A stretch of 64,000 bases of DNA from Anderseniella sp039978075 (GCA_039978075.1 JBDWCA010000011.1:186001-250000); one strand, 5' to 3'. Shown: positions 31,913 to 41,261, counted from the stretch's first letter. Numbers and translations: made by a program. Notes: generated by a model from the letters alone, not told the origin.

Positions 31913-33031
31913 TTACTTCTTCTTGATGCTGTCGGCAAAGGCTTTGCCGAGAGCTGCGTTGGAGGCCTGCGAACCGGCCCAGTAAGGTACTGCGATTGCA
32001 GCAAAGTCTTTCTGGGACTGCCAGACCTTGGCAAAGAACGGGTTTTCAGCCGCATTCTTTTCAAGAGCGGCTTTGGCTGCGCCCATATAGGCCGGGAAGT
32101 AGTCGGCAGGTGTGTCATGCAGGATGACACCGTCTTCTTCCACCAGCTTCTTCAGTGCCTTGCCGTTTTCGTAGATGCGGTAAGACATTGCTTTCGACAG
32201 CGACGCATTGGCCGCAACTTCCAGTGCCTTCTTCTGCAGGTCAGTGAGGCTGTTGTAGACATCGCCATTGATGTACAGGTCAGCGTTCACAACAACCTGG
32301 TGAAGACCCTGCAGGTAGTAGTGCTTGAGCACTTTCTGGAAACCGAACACGGAGTCAGGTTTCGGGCAGCACCATTCGGCAGCGTCGATTGTGCCTTTTT
32401 CCAGTGCCGGCAGGATGTCACCACCGCCCATGGCCACTGACGCTACGCCAATATCCTTGTAGGTCTGGCCGGGGATGCCAGGAGGTGTGCGGAAACGATA
32501 CTTGCGGAAGTCAGCCATGGAATTGATTGGCTCTTTGAACCAGCCAAGTGCTTCCGGGCCAACCGGCTGCAGCATGAAGCCCTTTACGTTCATGCCCATT
32601 TCTTTCCAAAGTTCTTCATACAGCTCTTTGCCGCCGCCGAACTGGAACCACGAAATGAACGCGATGTTGTCGATACCGACACCGGCACCTGCAACAGGTG
32701 AGCCAAACAGCATGGCTGCCGGGTGCTTGCCAGACCAATAGTGGGTCCAGGCAAAGCCACCTTCAACAAGGCCCTTGTCAACCGCATCGAGAGTTTCCTT
32801 GACACCGACGACGGCGCCGGCAGGAAGCACTTCAATGACAACTTCGCCGCTTGTCAGGTCTGACACATCTTTTGCGAAGTTCTTCAGCATGACCACTTCG
32901 TCAGCCTTGGCTGAAATCACCGACTGTACGCGAATAGTGGTCTTGGCTTCAGCAATCTGCGGGGCTGCCGCAACTGTTGCCGCCATAGCGATACCAGCGG
33001 TTGCCAGTACCATTTTTTTGAAAATCGACAT
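31913..33031 (-). CDS. TRAP transporter solute-binding protein (DctP family)
   Basis: This is the 372-residue periplasmic component of the TRAP system. A Sec leader ends near residue 29 (AAAPQIAEAKT). The mature part follows the TakP (2-oxo-acid) group: FRKYRFRTPPGIPGQTYKDIG at about 178-198, where the conserved Arg that holds the substrate carboxylate lies, and AMGGGDILPALEKGTIDAAEW (~205-226). The WCCPKPDSVFGFQKV segment after it shapes the pocket. Its closest relatives bind 2-oxo acids or similar anions; the ligand here is unknown. It precedes the fused permease in the operon. Confidence 0.9.
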   Translation of the reverse strand: MSIFKKMVLATAGIAMAATVAAAPQIAEAKTTIRVQSVISAKADEVVMLKNFAKDVSDLTSGEVVIEVLPAGAVVGVKETLDAVDKGLVEGGFAWTHYWSGKHPAAMLFGSPVAGAGVGIDNIAFISWFQFGGGKELYEELWKEMGMNVKGFMLQPVGPEALGWFKEPINSMADFRKYRFRTPPGIPGQTYKDIGVASVAMGGGDILPALEKGTIDAAEWCCPKPDSVFGFQKVLKHYYLQGLHQVVVNADLYINGDVYNSLTDLQKKALEVAANASLSKAMSYRIYENGKALKKLVEEDGVILHDTPADYFPAYMGAAKAALEKNAAENPFFAKVWQSQKDFAAIAVPYWAGSQASNAALGKAFADSIKKK

Positions 33032-33168
33032 GGTTTTCCTCCCGTTTTGTCGTTCTCGGAACTACTCTAATGCTTCACTGACCAGAACCAGTTCGGTCAG
33101 CTTTCTGCTTGCAGGAGCTTCAGGCAGTTTGGCACTGCCACAGGGACTGCAGCCTGTAATTCTTTACG

Positions 33169-33816
33169 TCACACGGCCCCCATCAGTTTAAGTATCCCAT
33201 ACGAGGGATCCAGAAGGCCGCGGTACATCATTTCGCTGGCAACATACAACAGCACCACAAGGCCGAGCCATGAAATCCACGGATACTTTGTCAGCAGCTT
33301 CATGATCATTGTTGCGGCAAATGCCATTAGCAGGATAGCCAGACCAAGGCCAAACACGAGCTTCTGTGTATCCCCGTCGGCGATTGCGGCCACGGCCAGC
33401 ACGTTGTCGAGCGACATGGATACATCTGCTATGGTGATGGAAATCAGCGCAGACAGCATGGTGCGCCGGGGCGGGCCGGTATAGCCCTGACTTTCGTCCT
33501 CCGCTATTTCCAGTGCGTCAGCGGCGTGGAGATGTTCTTCGGTCCCTTCGCGCAGGTCCTGGTAGAGTCGCCAGCACACCCAGAACAACAGGCACGCTCC
33601 GACGAACAGGATGCCGGGAATGCCGAGAAGTTTGGTGGCTACAATGGCGAACACGATACGCAGTACCGCGGCAATGACCATGCCGAACAGAATGGCTTTC
33701 TTGCGCAGTTCAGGTGCCAGCCCTGCAGCGGCCATGCCGATGATCAGCGCATTGTCGCCCGACAGAATAATGTCGGCGATAACGATCTGGCTGAAGTCGA
33801 GGATGTGTTCCCACAT
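33169..33816 (-). CDS. TerC/YjbE-family integral membrane protein
   Basis: This is a 215-residue membrane protein of the TerC family with about seven predicted spans. The first span has the hallmark IVIADIILSGDNALIIGMAAAGL (about 11-33), and SITIADVSMSLDNVLAVAAIA (~118-138) is the second half of the internal repeat; both hold the acidic Asp-Asn pairs proposed to bind a metal ion. Some relatives take part in Mn2+ efflux or in tellurite resistance. Translation starts at ATG 33816, which shares one base with the GMC gene's stop (TAATG), so the two are coupled. The link to the oxidoreductase is not understood. Confidence 0.85.
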   Translation of the reverse strand: MWEHILDFSQIVIADIILSGDNALIIGMAAAGLAPELRKKAILFGMVIAAVLRIVFAIVATKLLGIPGILFVGACLLFWVCWRLYQDLREGTEEHLHAADALEIAEDESQGYTGPPRRTMLSALISITIADVSMSLDNVLAVAAIADGDTQKLVFGLGLAILLMAFAATMIMKLLTKYPWISWLGLVVLLYVASEMMYRGLLDPSYGILKLMGAV

Positions 33817-35417
33817 TAGCGTGCGTCCTCACGAATAATGTCACTCACTCGCTCACCAATCATGATGGCAGGTGCGTTGGTGTTGCCGGACACGATCTGC
33901 GGCATGATCGAGCAATCCGCCACGCGCAGGTTGGAAACCCCCCTGACGCCCAGCCGCTCATCGACAACCGCCATCTTGTCACTGTCCGGTCCCATTTTGC
34001 AGGTGCCGGTCGGGTGATAGATCGTCGTGGCTGTGTCGCGGGCCCAGTTGAGCAGCGCATCATAGTTGTCATCAGCAATTGCGGCGCCCGGCGCATGTTC
34101 TTCGGTTATGACATCGGCTACCGGTTGCTGCCTGCAAATTTGCCGTGCGATCCGGATGCCCTCAACAATTGTGTCCTGGTCGAGCTGGGTGGCAAGATAG
34201 TTGGGGTGAATGTCGGGATGATCGTTCGGGTCGCTGGATTTCAGCACCAGTTCGCCTGCACTTTCAGGGCGCATTTGCAGCACTGACGCCGTGAAGGCGT
34301 CGAACCGGTGCGTGCCTTCGGTGGGGTTGTCGGCGCTGAACGGCTGGATGTGAAACTGAATATCCGGGGTTTCAAGCTCAGGCCTGGTTTTCAGGTATCC
34401 GGTCCCCAGGCTGGCCGCCATGGTCATGGGTCCGGTGCGTTTCAGTGCATACTCCAAACCGATTTTGGCCTGGTTCCACAAGCCCCGGGTGCGGGTATTG
34501 ATGGTTGGAACCGAGCACTTGTACACCGGTCGCGCCTGCAGGTGGTCCTGCAGGTTTTTGCCGACACCGGTGCTCGCATGCAGAACGTCTATGCCGTGAC
34601 CGGTCAATTGTCCGGAAGGGCCTATACCGGAGAGCATCAGGATTTGTGGTGAGCCGATGGCGCCGGCAGACAGGACGACTTCGTTGCGCGCCTTGATGAC
34701 AATCGGTTGTCCGCCACGCGTGCCTTGAATGCCGATTGCGCGTTTGCCGTCAAAGAGAACCTTTTCCGTCATCACATGGGTGATGATTTCCAGGTTCTTG
34801 CGACCGCGGATGGGGGATAGATAGGCCTTGGCCGATGAGCAGCGCAATCCGCCATGGGCTGTCAACTGGAAGTATCCGACACCATACTGATCGGTACCGT
34901 TGTAGTCTGCATTATAGGGGAAGCCTGCATTCTGTGCCGCTTTCACCCATGCATCAACGATCTTCCAGGACTTGCGCGAGTGGGTAACGGAAAGCGGACC
35001 TTCTCCACCACGAAGCTCACTTTCCCCGTCTTCCCAGCTTTCGGCTCTCTTGAACAGGGGAAGGACGTCTTCCCACGCCCAGCCGGCATTGCCCAACTGG
35101 CGCCAATGGTCATAGTCCTGGGCCTGGCCGCGCACATAGAGCAGACCATTGATGGAACTTGAGCCGCCAAGTGTCTTACCTCTTGGCCAGTTCAATTTGC
35201 GCCCATTGAGGCCTGGATCAGATGCCGTTCGGTACATCCAGTTAAGGGCCGGGTTCTGGATCGTTTTGAAGTATCCGACCGGAATGTGAATCCATGGGGA
35301 GCTGTCGCGTCCGCCAGCCTCCACAAGAGCCACACTGACAGACGGGTTTTCTGACAGGCGCGCAGCAATTGCGCAGCCCGCTGAACCGGCCCCGACGATC
35401 ACATAGTCGAATTCCAA
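33816..35417 (-). CDS. GMC-family FAD oxidoreductase (choline dehydrogenase-like)
   Basis: This is a 533-residue GMC flavoprotein. FDYVIVGAGSAGCAIAARL at the N-terminus is the FAD-binding fold with GAGSAG (~8-13), and LNWPRGKTLGGSSSINGLLYVRG is the first GMC signature. The catalytic His lies in YHPTGTCKMG and a second conserved Asn in SGNTNAPAIM. Substrates of this group are choline-like alcohols, polyethylene glycols or other primary alcohols. Start is a TTG at 35417 with GGGGAG just upstream; a longer reading from 35498 adds 27 residues that do not resemble the family. It is divergent from the IclR regulator and coupled to the TerC gene downstream. Confidence 0.9.
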   Translation of the reverse strand: MEFDYVIVGAGSAGCAIAARLSENPSVSVALVEAGGRDSSPWIHIPVGYFKTIQNPALNWMYRTASDPGLNGRKLNWPRGKTLGGSSSINGLLYVRGQAQDYDHWRQLGNAGWAWEDVLPLFKRAESWEDGESELRGGEGPLSVTHSRKSWKIVDAWVKAAQNAGFPYNADYNGTDQYGVGYFQLTAHGGLRCSSAKAYLSPIRGRKNLEIITHVMTEKVLFDGKRAIGIQGTRGGQPIVIKARNEVVLSAGAIGSPQILMLSGIGPSGQLTGHGIDVLHASTGVGKNLQDHLQARPVYKCSVPTINTRTRGLWNQAKIGLEYALKRTGPMTMAASLGTGYLKTRPELETPDIQFHIQPFSADNPTEGTHRFDAFTASVLQMRPESAGELVLKSSDPNDHPDIHPNYLATQLDQDTIVEGIRIARQICRQQPVADVITEEHAPGAAIADDNYDALLNWARDTATTIYHPTGTCKMGPDSDKMAVVDERLGVRGVSNLRVADCSIMPQIVSGNTNAPAIMIGERVSDIIREDAR

Positions 35418-35451
35418 CCTCGACTCCCCAAAAACGTAAAAAATGAGACTT

Positions 35452-35473
35452 TTATTATTGTTTTTTATAATAA
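35452..35473. promoter_or_regulatory. AT-rich inverted repeat between GMC and IclR genes
   Basis: TTATTAT at 35452-35458 faces ATAATAA at 35467-35473 in the divergent gap 35418-35568. IclR proteins often bind AT-rich palindromes next to their own gene. The match is weak and the assignment is positional. Confidence 0.35.
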
Positions 35474-35568
35474 GATCATTAAAGTGAGCCTGTCGCAAGC
35501 AAAAATTACGATTAGTTAATCAAATTTTGCCGGAGCAACCGGCCAGGGCGAACATGGGAGATGACTAC

Positions 35569-36357
35569 ATGAATGCTGAAGCAGCTTCAAAGAAGGCAGA
35601 GGACACCGACAGGGTGCCGACAAATCTGCGCCTGCTGATGATTGCCGAGATTGTCGCCGACGCCGGCAAGCCAATGACACCCAGCGAGATCAACCGGCAC
35701 CTTGGTTTGCCGAAGCCGTCCATCCACAGGCTCTGCCAGACCTTGCTGGCCGAAGGCTACCTGGCACGCGATACTGATCCGCGTCGCTTGCGGCCCGCAC
35801 GCAGGTTAAGACGCATGGCTGCCGGGCTCCTGTCCACCAGCGATACATCAATTGCCCGCCATCAGGCGCTGCAGGACGTGGCGCGCAAGGTCAACGAGAC
35901 CGTCAACCTGGTGGTGCCGGAAGATGCCGGCATGCGCTATCTCGACAGGGTTGAAACGGAATGGCCGTTCCGCATCCAGCTACCTGTCGGCACCAATGTG
36001 CCGTTTCACTGTACCGCCAGCGGCAAGACCTTTCTGGCCAGCCTGCCGCCGCAACGTCGCGCTCAGTTTGTTGAAATGCTCGAACTGGAACCGCACACCA
36101 ACAATACCCACACCAGTGTCAGCAGTCTTTTGTCGGAGTTGGACAAGGTGGCCAGGCAAGGTCATTCGGTCGACAACGAGGAGTTCATGGATGGAATGGT
36201 CGCTGTCGCAGTGCCGATTTACCTGCAGGGTGATCGCTATTTCGGCGCTTTGGCCTATCATGCCCCGACAGTGCGCGTGAGTCGGGAAACCGCCGAAGAG
36301 CACTTGCCGGTGTTGAAAGAGGGGGTTTCAAAACTGCTGAATGTTCTGTTTGATTGA
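35569..36357 (+). CDS. IclR-family transcriptional regulator
   Basis: This 262-residue regulator has an N-terminal winged helix-turn-helix (LRLLMIAEIVADAGKPMTPSEINRHLGLPKPSIHRLCQTL) and, from about residue 90, the GAF-like ligand-binding domain with PVGTNVPFHCTASGKTFLASLP, the family's conserved effector pocket. It is divergent from the GMC oxidoreductase and is the obvious candidate to control the GMC-TerC and perhaps TRAP genes. GGGAGA sits 8 bases before ATG 35569; an ATG at 35554 is also possible and adds five residues. The effector is unknown. Confidence 0.9.
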   Translation: MNAEAASKKAEDTDRVPTNLRLLMIAEIVADAGKPMTPSEINRHLGLPKPSIHRLCQTLLAEGYLARDTDPRRLRPARRLRRMAAGLLSTSDTSIARHQALQDVARKVNETVNLVVPEDAGMRYLDRVETEWPFRIQLPVGTNVPFHCTASGKTFLASLPPQRRAQFVEMLELEPHTNNTHTSVSSLLSELDKVARQGHSVDNEEFMDGMVAVAVPIYLQGDRYFGALAYHAPTVRVSRETAEEHLPVLKEGVSKLLNVLFD

Positions 36358-36424
36358 GTGCTCGACTAGATGCCACTGTAAGCATTACCTATGAGCTCAA
36401 TGCGATCAGGCAAGGAATTCGTTT

Positions 36425-37456
36425 ATGACCTGGATGATGCCGCCCGAATGGACACCGCACAAACGCACCTGGATGGGCTGGCCCTGCAATCCGCAGGTGC
36501 TGGAACTGGTTGGCTCTCCTGAAGCGGCCTACCGGGCATGGGCAGGCGCAGCCAACAAGGTAGCCCGCTTTGAACCGGTCACGATGGCGTGCAATCCCGG
36601 CGAAGAGGCCGTGGCCCGAAAATACCTCGATGCCGGTGTGACAATCATCGAACGCGACCTTGGCGACAGCTGGATGCGGGATTGTGGTCCGACATTCGTG
36701 GTCAATGAGGAAGGCGCGCTCGGCGCTGTCGACTGGACATTCAATGGCTGGGGCGGGCGCACGTTTCCGGAAGCTTCAGCAGATGCACTTGTTGCAAGGT
36801 TCGTAGCCGCACAGGCCGGCGCCGAGCGACTGCCGTCTGTATTGGTGAATGAAGGTGGCGGCATCCATGTTGATGGCGAAGGCACCTTGCTGCTCACTGA
36901 AAATGTCCAGATGAACCGCAACCGGAACCCGAACTGGACACGCGAAGAAATTGAAGCTGAAATGCATGAAAAGCTCGGCACCCGCAAGGTTATCTGGGTA
37001 CCGCGCGGCCTTGAAGCTGACACGACAGAATCCGGAACCGACGGCCACATTGATACGCTTGCCTGTTTCGTCAAACCAGGTGTGGTGGTGGTGCATGGCC
37101 AGCCGGACCCGGATCACCCGGATCATGAAACTGCCCGTGAAATCGAAGCCATCATGCGGGCTCAGACCGATGCGCGCGGCCGTGCACTGGAAGTGATTGT
37201 GCTTGAGGCGCCGGAAGAGCGTTATGATCACGGCGAGCCCCTGTCGTGTTCCTATGTGAACTTTTCCTTTGTGAACGGCGGAGTGGTTCTGTGTGAATTC
37301 GACGACCCACAGGATGAAGTGGTGGCCGGCGTTTTCCAGAGGCTGTTCAATGACCGCGAGGTTGTTTCTGTGCCGGCGGTGGATATTTTCAGAGGCGGGG
37401 GCGGTGTACACTGCATAACCCAGCAGGAACCGCTGTGTGCGGCCAATGGAGGATAA
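36425..37456 (+). CDS. aguA: Agmatine deiminase
   Basis: This 343-residue PAD-like pentein-fold enzyme converts agmatine to N-carbamoylputrescine and ammonia. The N-terminus PPEWTPHKRTWMGWP is the typical AguA start. DSWMRDCGPTFVVN holds the substrate-binding acid region, GGGIHVDGEGT the family's active-site acid, and GTDGHIDTLACF the catalytic His. The nucleophile is Cys330 in GGGGVHCITQQEP. It is followed 6 bases later by aguB, so the pair forms the standard two-step route to putrescine. No arginine decarboxylase is in this window, so agmatine must come from elsewhere or be imported. Confidence 0.95.
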   Translation: MTWMMPPEWTPHKRTWMGWPCNPQVLELVGSPEAAYRAWAGAANKVARFEPVTMACNPGEEAVARKYLDAGVTIIERDLGDSWMRDCGPTFVVNEEGALGAVDWTFNGWGGRTFPEASADALVARFVAAQAGAERLPSVLVNEGGGIHVDGEGTLLLTENVQMNRNRNPNWTREEIEAEMHEKLGTRKVIWVPRGLEADTTESGTDGHIDTLACFVKPGVVVVHGQPDPDHPDHETAREIEAIMRAQTDARGRALEVIVLEAPEERYDHGEPLSCSYVNFSFVNGGVVLCEFDDPQDEVVAGVFQRLFNDREVVSVPAVDIFRGGGGVHCITQQEPLCAANGG

Positions 37457-37462
37457 AGTCAT

Positions 37463-38353
37463 ATGCGTAATGTAACGATTGCGGCCACGCAGATGGCCTG
37501 CACCGACGTTGTATCGGAAAATGTCGAGCGTGGTGAAAAACTGGTTCGCGATGCCGTGAGCAAAGGGGCCAATGTCGTCCTGCTTCAGGAACTGTTTGAA
37601 GGATACTATTTCTGTCAGGACGAGTTGCCGGAATTCTATGCCAGGGCGCTGCCGGCCAAGGGTCACCCCACGATTGAACATTTCAGGGGTGTCGCAAAGG
37701 AACTCGGCGTTGTGTTGCCGGTGTCATTCTATGAAGAGGCCGGCAATGCGCGGTTCAATTCCATAGCCATCATCGACGCGGACGGAACCAATCTCGGTGT
37801 TTACCGCAAGAGCCATATACCACACGGTTCCGGATACCAGGAAAAGTACTATTTTTCTCCAGGCGATACTGGTTTCAAGGTCTGGGACACGTTGTTCGGC
37901 CGTGTCGGTGTCGGCATATGCTGGGATCAGTGGTTTCCCGAAACCGCCCGATCGATGGCGGTGATGGGGGCGGAAATGCTGTTTTTCCCGACCGCGATCG
38001 GATCTGAATTACTGGACCCTTCATGGGACTCCGCCGCCCATTGGCAAAGGGTCCAGCAGGGTCATGCCGGCGCCAATCTGATGCCGTTGGTGGCATCCAA
38101 CAGGATCGGTACTGAACCCGGCCGCAATGGTACCGAAATGACGTTTTATGGCTCGTCATTCATCGCCGACTTTACCGGAGAGAAAGTGGCGGAAGCCAAT
38201 CGAACCGATGAGACTGTACTGACCCACACATTTGATCTGGATGACCTGGCTGAGAAGCGCGCCTACTGGGGCATTTTCCGGGATCGTCGTCCGGAGTTGT
38301 ATGATCCGGTCATTTCACAGGATGGCCGCGCGTCCGTGTTTGGTGTCGATTGA
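37463..38353 (+). CDS. aguB: N-carbamoylputrescine amidase
   Basis: This 296-residue nitrilase-superfamily enzyme hydrolyses N-carbamoylputrescine to putrescine, CO2 and ammonia. The catalytic triad is Glu43 (LLQELFEG), Lys116 (YRKSHIPHG) and Cys153 (GVGICWDQWFPE). QWFPE and the later HWQRVQQGHAGANLMPLVASNRIG are characteristic of AguB rather than of generic nitrilases. It sits immediately downstream of aguA and its stop overlaps the next start (TGATG). The product could feed polyamine synthesis or be used as a carbon and nitrogen source. Confidence 0.95.
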   Translation: MRNVTIAATQMACTDVVSENVERGEKLVRDAVSKGANVVLLQELFEGYYFCQDELPEFYARALPAKGHPTIEHFRGVAKELGVVLPVSFYEEAGNARFNSIAIIDADGTNLGVYRKSHIPHGSGYQEKYYFSPGDTGFKVWDTLFGRVGVGICWDQWFPETARSMAVMGAEMLFFPTAIGSELLDPSWDSAAHWQRVQQGHAGANLMPLVASNRIGTEPGRNGTEMTFYGSSFIADFTGEKVAEANRTDETVLTHTFDLDDLAEKRAYWGIFRDRRPELYDPVISQDGRASVFGVD

Positions 38354-38793
38354 TGACCGTGCAGGCGAAAGGACACTGTCTGTGCGGCGCCGTGCGTTTT
38401 GAATATGAGCACGACGCAGGCCAGGCTTTTCATTGTCATTGCGAAAGCTGCAGGCGGGCGGCGTCTTCACCGGTCACCACGTGGGTCACCTTGCCGACCG
38501 ACAAAGTCCGTTTTACAGAGGGTGAGCCAAAGTTCTTCATCTCATCACCAGGCGTCAGGCGCGGGTTTTGCGCAACCTGCGGGTCGCCACTGAGCTATGA
38601 GGGGCCGGTACATCCCGGTTTCATCGACCTGTATGCGGCATCGCTCGAACCGGACGTGGTCGTCGAACCGGAGTTTCATGTTTACAGTGATGAGCAATTG
38701 CCGTGGTTCGAAGTGCACGATGAACTGCCCCGCTTTGGCGGATCTGTAAGTGGCGGCAAACCACCTGTCCGCAAAGGTCCTCGCAATTCCTGA
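38353..38793 (+). CDS. GFA/CENP-V-family zinc protein
   Basis: This 146-residue protein has the Gfa fold. Seven zinc-binding-type cysteines are visible: Cys9 and Cys11 (GHCLCG), Cys28, Cys30 and Cys33 (HCHCESC), and Cys73 and Cys76 (FCATCG). It is annotated widely as 'glutathione-dependent formaldehyde-activating enzyme', but activity of most members is unproven. Its start codon shares a base with the stop of aguB, so the two are coupled. A role linked to an aldehyde or amine intermediate of polyamine breakdown is possible but not shown. Confidence 0.85.
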   Translation: MTVQAKGHCLCGAVRFEYEHDAGQAFHCHCESCRRAASSPVTTWVTLPTDKVRFTEGEPKFFISSPGVRRGFCATCGSPLSYEGPVHPGFIDLYAASLEPDVVVEPEFHVYSDEQLPWFEVHDELPRFGGSVSGGKPPVRKGPRNS

Positions 38794-38812
38794 CTGCAAA
38801 AAGAGGTAATTG

Positions 38813-39613
38813 ATGTCGGTACGTGTCGAAAAATCCGGTGCGGTCTGGACGGTCATTCACTCAAGACCGGAAGCACGCAATGCCATGGACCCTGAAAGTG
38901 CTGATGCCCTTCAGGACGCCTTCCTTGAATTTGATCGTGATGAAGACGCTTCGGTTGCCGTGTTCTGGGGGGAGGGCGGTGCATTTTGTGCAGGCTGGGA
39001 TTTGAAATTCGCGGCCGCCCTTGCGAGCGATGACCCTCTGGCCGAACTGAATTTCACTGATACGCCGGATAACGATCCGCGCGGCCCGATGGGACCGTCG
39101 CGCCTCGAACTCGACAAACCGGTGATTGCCGCGATTGCCGGGCCTGCCGTTGCCGGTGGCATGGAACTGGCGATGTGGGCCGACATGCGGGTGATGGAGA
39201 AATCCGCCTATATGGGCGTCTACTGCCGGCGCTGGGGCATACCGCTCATTGACGGGGGGACAGTGCGCCTGCCGCGGCTGGTGGGCGAGGGGCGTGCCAT
39301 GGACATTGTGCTGACCGGCCGACAGGTGACCGCGCAGGAGTGTGAACGTATCGGGTTGTGTGAATATGTGGTGGACGAAGGCTGTGCCCGGGACAAGGCT
39401 GAACAACTGGCCCATGATATTGCGCGATTCCCGCAGAGTTGTGTGCGTGCCGACCGGCGCTCGGTTATTGCGCAGCATGGCCTCGGTGTGCGTGACGCAC
39501 TCATTCGCGAATGGCAAAACGGGCGCGGCGAACTAGCCGCTGGTGGTTTGCAGGGGGCTGGGCACTTCAGCGCCGGCAAGGGACGCCATGGCGACTTCGG
39601 CAAGATCAGGTAG
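38813..39613 (+). CDS. Enoyl-CoA hydratase/isomerase-family (crotonase) protein
   Basis: This 266-residue crotonase-fold protein has the first oxyanion-hole segment in GGAFCAGWDLK (55-65) and the second in GPAVAGGMELAMWADMRVME. Catalytic glutamate positions vary; here the second helix reads YCRRWGIPLIDGGTVRLP, as in many hydratase-like proteins. The sequence PEARNAMDPE near residue 20 is the usual crotonase start. AAGAGG lies upstream of ATG 38813. It is close behind the GFA-family gene on the same strand, but a shared pathway is not obvious. The substrate is unknown. Confidence 0.87.
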   Translation: MSVRVEKSGAVWTVIHSRPEARNAMDPESADALQDAFLEFDRDEDASVAVFWGEGGAFCAGWDLKFAAALASDDPLAELNFTDTPDNDPRGPMGPSRLELDKPVIAAIAGPAVAGGMELAMWADMRVMEKSAYMGVYCRRWGIPLIDGGTVRLPRLVGEGRAMDIVLTGRQVTAQECERIGLCEYVVDEGCARDKAEQLAHDIARFPQSCVRADRRSVIAQHGLGVRDALIREWQNGRGELAAGGLQGAGHFSAGKGRHGDFGKIR

Positions 39614-39669
39614 ATGCGAATTTCATTCTGCTGCTTGCCTGCAATGACCGGCAAAGATAGACAGCAAAG

Positions 39670-40563
39670 ATGACACATTCATTTTTCACGCCGCAGCTTC
39701 GCGGCGCATTGGCAATCGCGGTTGGCGCCGGTCTGTGGGGGTTGTTCTGGATCCCGTTGCGGTATCTGTCTGAAGCCGGTTTTGGCCCGTTCTGGTCAGC
39801 CGCCATGGCTATGGGGGCAGGGCTGCCTGTCGCAATTTGGGCTGCGACACGATGGGGCAGGTGGCAGCCTGATCATGTGCGCTGGATGGCGCTTGTGGGC
39901 GTCGGGATTGGCATTTCCGAGGTCTGCTATTTCTATGCCGTCGTCTCCACGGATGTCATCCGGGCGATCTTCCTGTTCTACATGCTGCCAATCTGGGCCA
40001 CGCTGGTCGATCGCGTAGTGTTTGGTGTTCGGCTGAACCCGTGGCGGGCTTTTGCAATTCTTCTGGCCTTTGCCGGTTTGTGGCTGCTGCTTGGCGGCGA
40101 TGGTGGAGTGCCGGTGCCGCGCAACGCCGGTGACTGGGCTGGGCTCGTGGCAGGGTTCTTCTGGGGCTCGACGCTGTCACTGGTGCGAGGTCGCGCTGAA
40201 GTAGACCCGTACTGGAACGTGGCGTCAGCGATTTTCTTCGGGACTTTATTTGCAGCTCTTGCAGCTGTGCTGATCGGCAGCGTCGAGTTTTCTGAAGGAT
40301 CGCTGACCCCGATGCTTGTCATAGGTGTTGTGGTATTCGGTATTGTTGCCTTCTGGCCGTCGATGATCGGTCAGCTATGGGGGGCCCGGCTTGTGCCGGC
40401 AACCAGGGCTGCGTTGCTGACCATGACCGAGATCGTCGTTGCGACCATCAGTGCCTGGGCGTTGATCGGAACCTCGATGACAACCCTGTCGGTTGTCGGC
40501 GGCATGATCATCGTCACCGCCGTGCTCATTGATATTTACGGCAATGCGGAAAAACCAGGCTAG
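39670..40563 (+). CDS. EamA/DMT-family transporter
   Basis: This is a 297-residue inner-membrane protein with about ten hydrophobic spans in two EamA repeats (about residues 8-140 and 155-290). It belongs to the drug/metabolite transporter superfamily, whose members export small metabolites such as amino acids. Typical features are the early GLFWIPLRYLSEAG and the long spans in VGIGISEVCYFYAVVSTDVIRAIFLFYMLPIWATL. The stop overlaps the end of the convergent TetR gene by 4 bases. The exported compound cannot be read from sequence. Confidence 0.88.
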   Translation: MTHSFFTPQLRGALAIAVGAGLWGLFWIPLRYLSEAGFGPFWSAAMAMGAGLPVAIWAATRWGRWQPDHVRWMALVGVGIGISEVCYFYAVVSTDVIRAIFLFYMLPIWATLVDRVVFGVRLNPWRAFAILLAFAGLWLLLGGDGGVPVPRNAGDWAGLVAGFFWGSTLSLVRGRAEVDPYWNVASAIFFGTLFAALAAVLIGSVEFSEGSLTPMLVIGVVVFGIVAFWPSMIGQLWGARLVPATRAALLTMTEIVVATISAWALIGTSMTTLSVVGGMIIVTAVLIDIYGNAEKPG

Positions 40564-41177
40564 TCCTGTCTCAATCCGGCAAGTGTTGCTTGCACAAGAA
40601 GGCTGACCTGGGCTTCCAGTTTGCGTTGTGGCACGGCGAAGAAAAACCCTTGCAGACCAAGCGAAACCACCCCGTGCACGGCGGAAAACAATAAGCCGGC
40701 GAGTTCCCTGCTGTCTTCGTCCGAGGCACCGGGCTGTAGTCGGCGCAATGACTTCACGATGTGGCCGACCAGATGCACATGTTCGTCCATGTGCCAGTCG
40801 GGAATCTGGCGGCTGATACGTTCGCCGTGTTCAAACAGGGCTGACCAGGCATTGGTGTGTTCAATGGCAAAGCGACAATAGGCGACGGCCAGTTCGTTCA
40901 GACAGTCTTCCGGTTCCAGTCCGCATGAGCCTCCGGGCACAAAGCTGCTGATCTTCTGGTCGAGCTCTGCAAGCGTTCTGGAATTAACCGCGATGATCAG
41001 CCCGTCAATGTCTTCAAACACATTGTAGATGGCGCCGACTGAGCAACCGACCGTCGATGCGACGGCGCGCGCAGTCAGTGCGTCCAGCCCCTGTGTGCCC
41101 AGGATTTTTTCGCCGGCATCGATCAGCTCGAGGCGCAATTTGTGTCGGCGTTCAGTGGTCTTGTTACCGGTAACCAT
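40560..41177 (-). CDS. TetR-family transcriptional regulator
   Basis: This 205-residue TetR protein has an N-terminal helix-turn-helix in TARAVASTVGCSVGAIYNVFEDIDGLI (residues ~31-57), with the family's YN/YxxF recognition helix. The C-terminal ~130 residues are the variable ligand domain. It is divergent from the lipase-acyltransferase operon, and three copies of one palindrome lie in the gap, so it almost certainly represses both itself and that operon. By context the inducer may be a fatty acid, acyl-CoA or lysophospholipid. Confidence 0.92.
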   Translation of the reverse strand: MVTGNKTTERRHKLRLELIDAGEKILGTQGLDALTARAVASTVGCSVGAIYNVFEDIDGLIIAVNSRTLAELDQKISSFVPGGSCGLEPEDCLNELAVAYCRFAIEHTNAWSALFEHGERISRQIPDWHMDEHVHLVGHIVKSLRRLQPGASDEDSRELAGLLFSAVHGVVSLGLQGFFFAVPQRKLEAQVSLLVQATLAGLRQD

Positions 41178-41191
41178 ATCAATCTCATTTG

Positions 41192-41261
41192 TGAACGGTG
41201 TTCAAATATTTCTTGAACATCGTTCATAAGTGCGCTACAGCATATTCATGAACAGTGTTCA
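41192..41261. promoter_or_regulatory. Three TGAAC-N3-GTTCA operator sites
   Basis: The divergent gap holds TGAACGGTGTTCA (41192-41204), TGAACATCGTTCA (41214-41226) and TGAACAGTGTTCA (41249-41261). Each is a symmetric 5+3+5 palindrome with exact arms. Three copies of one exact pattern so close together cannot be chance. They fit operators for the adjacent TetR protein and would cover both promoters. Confidence 0.85.
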
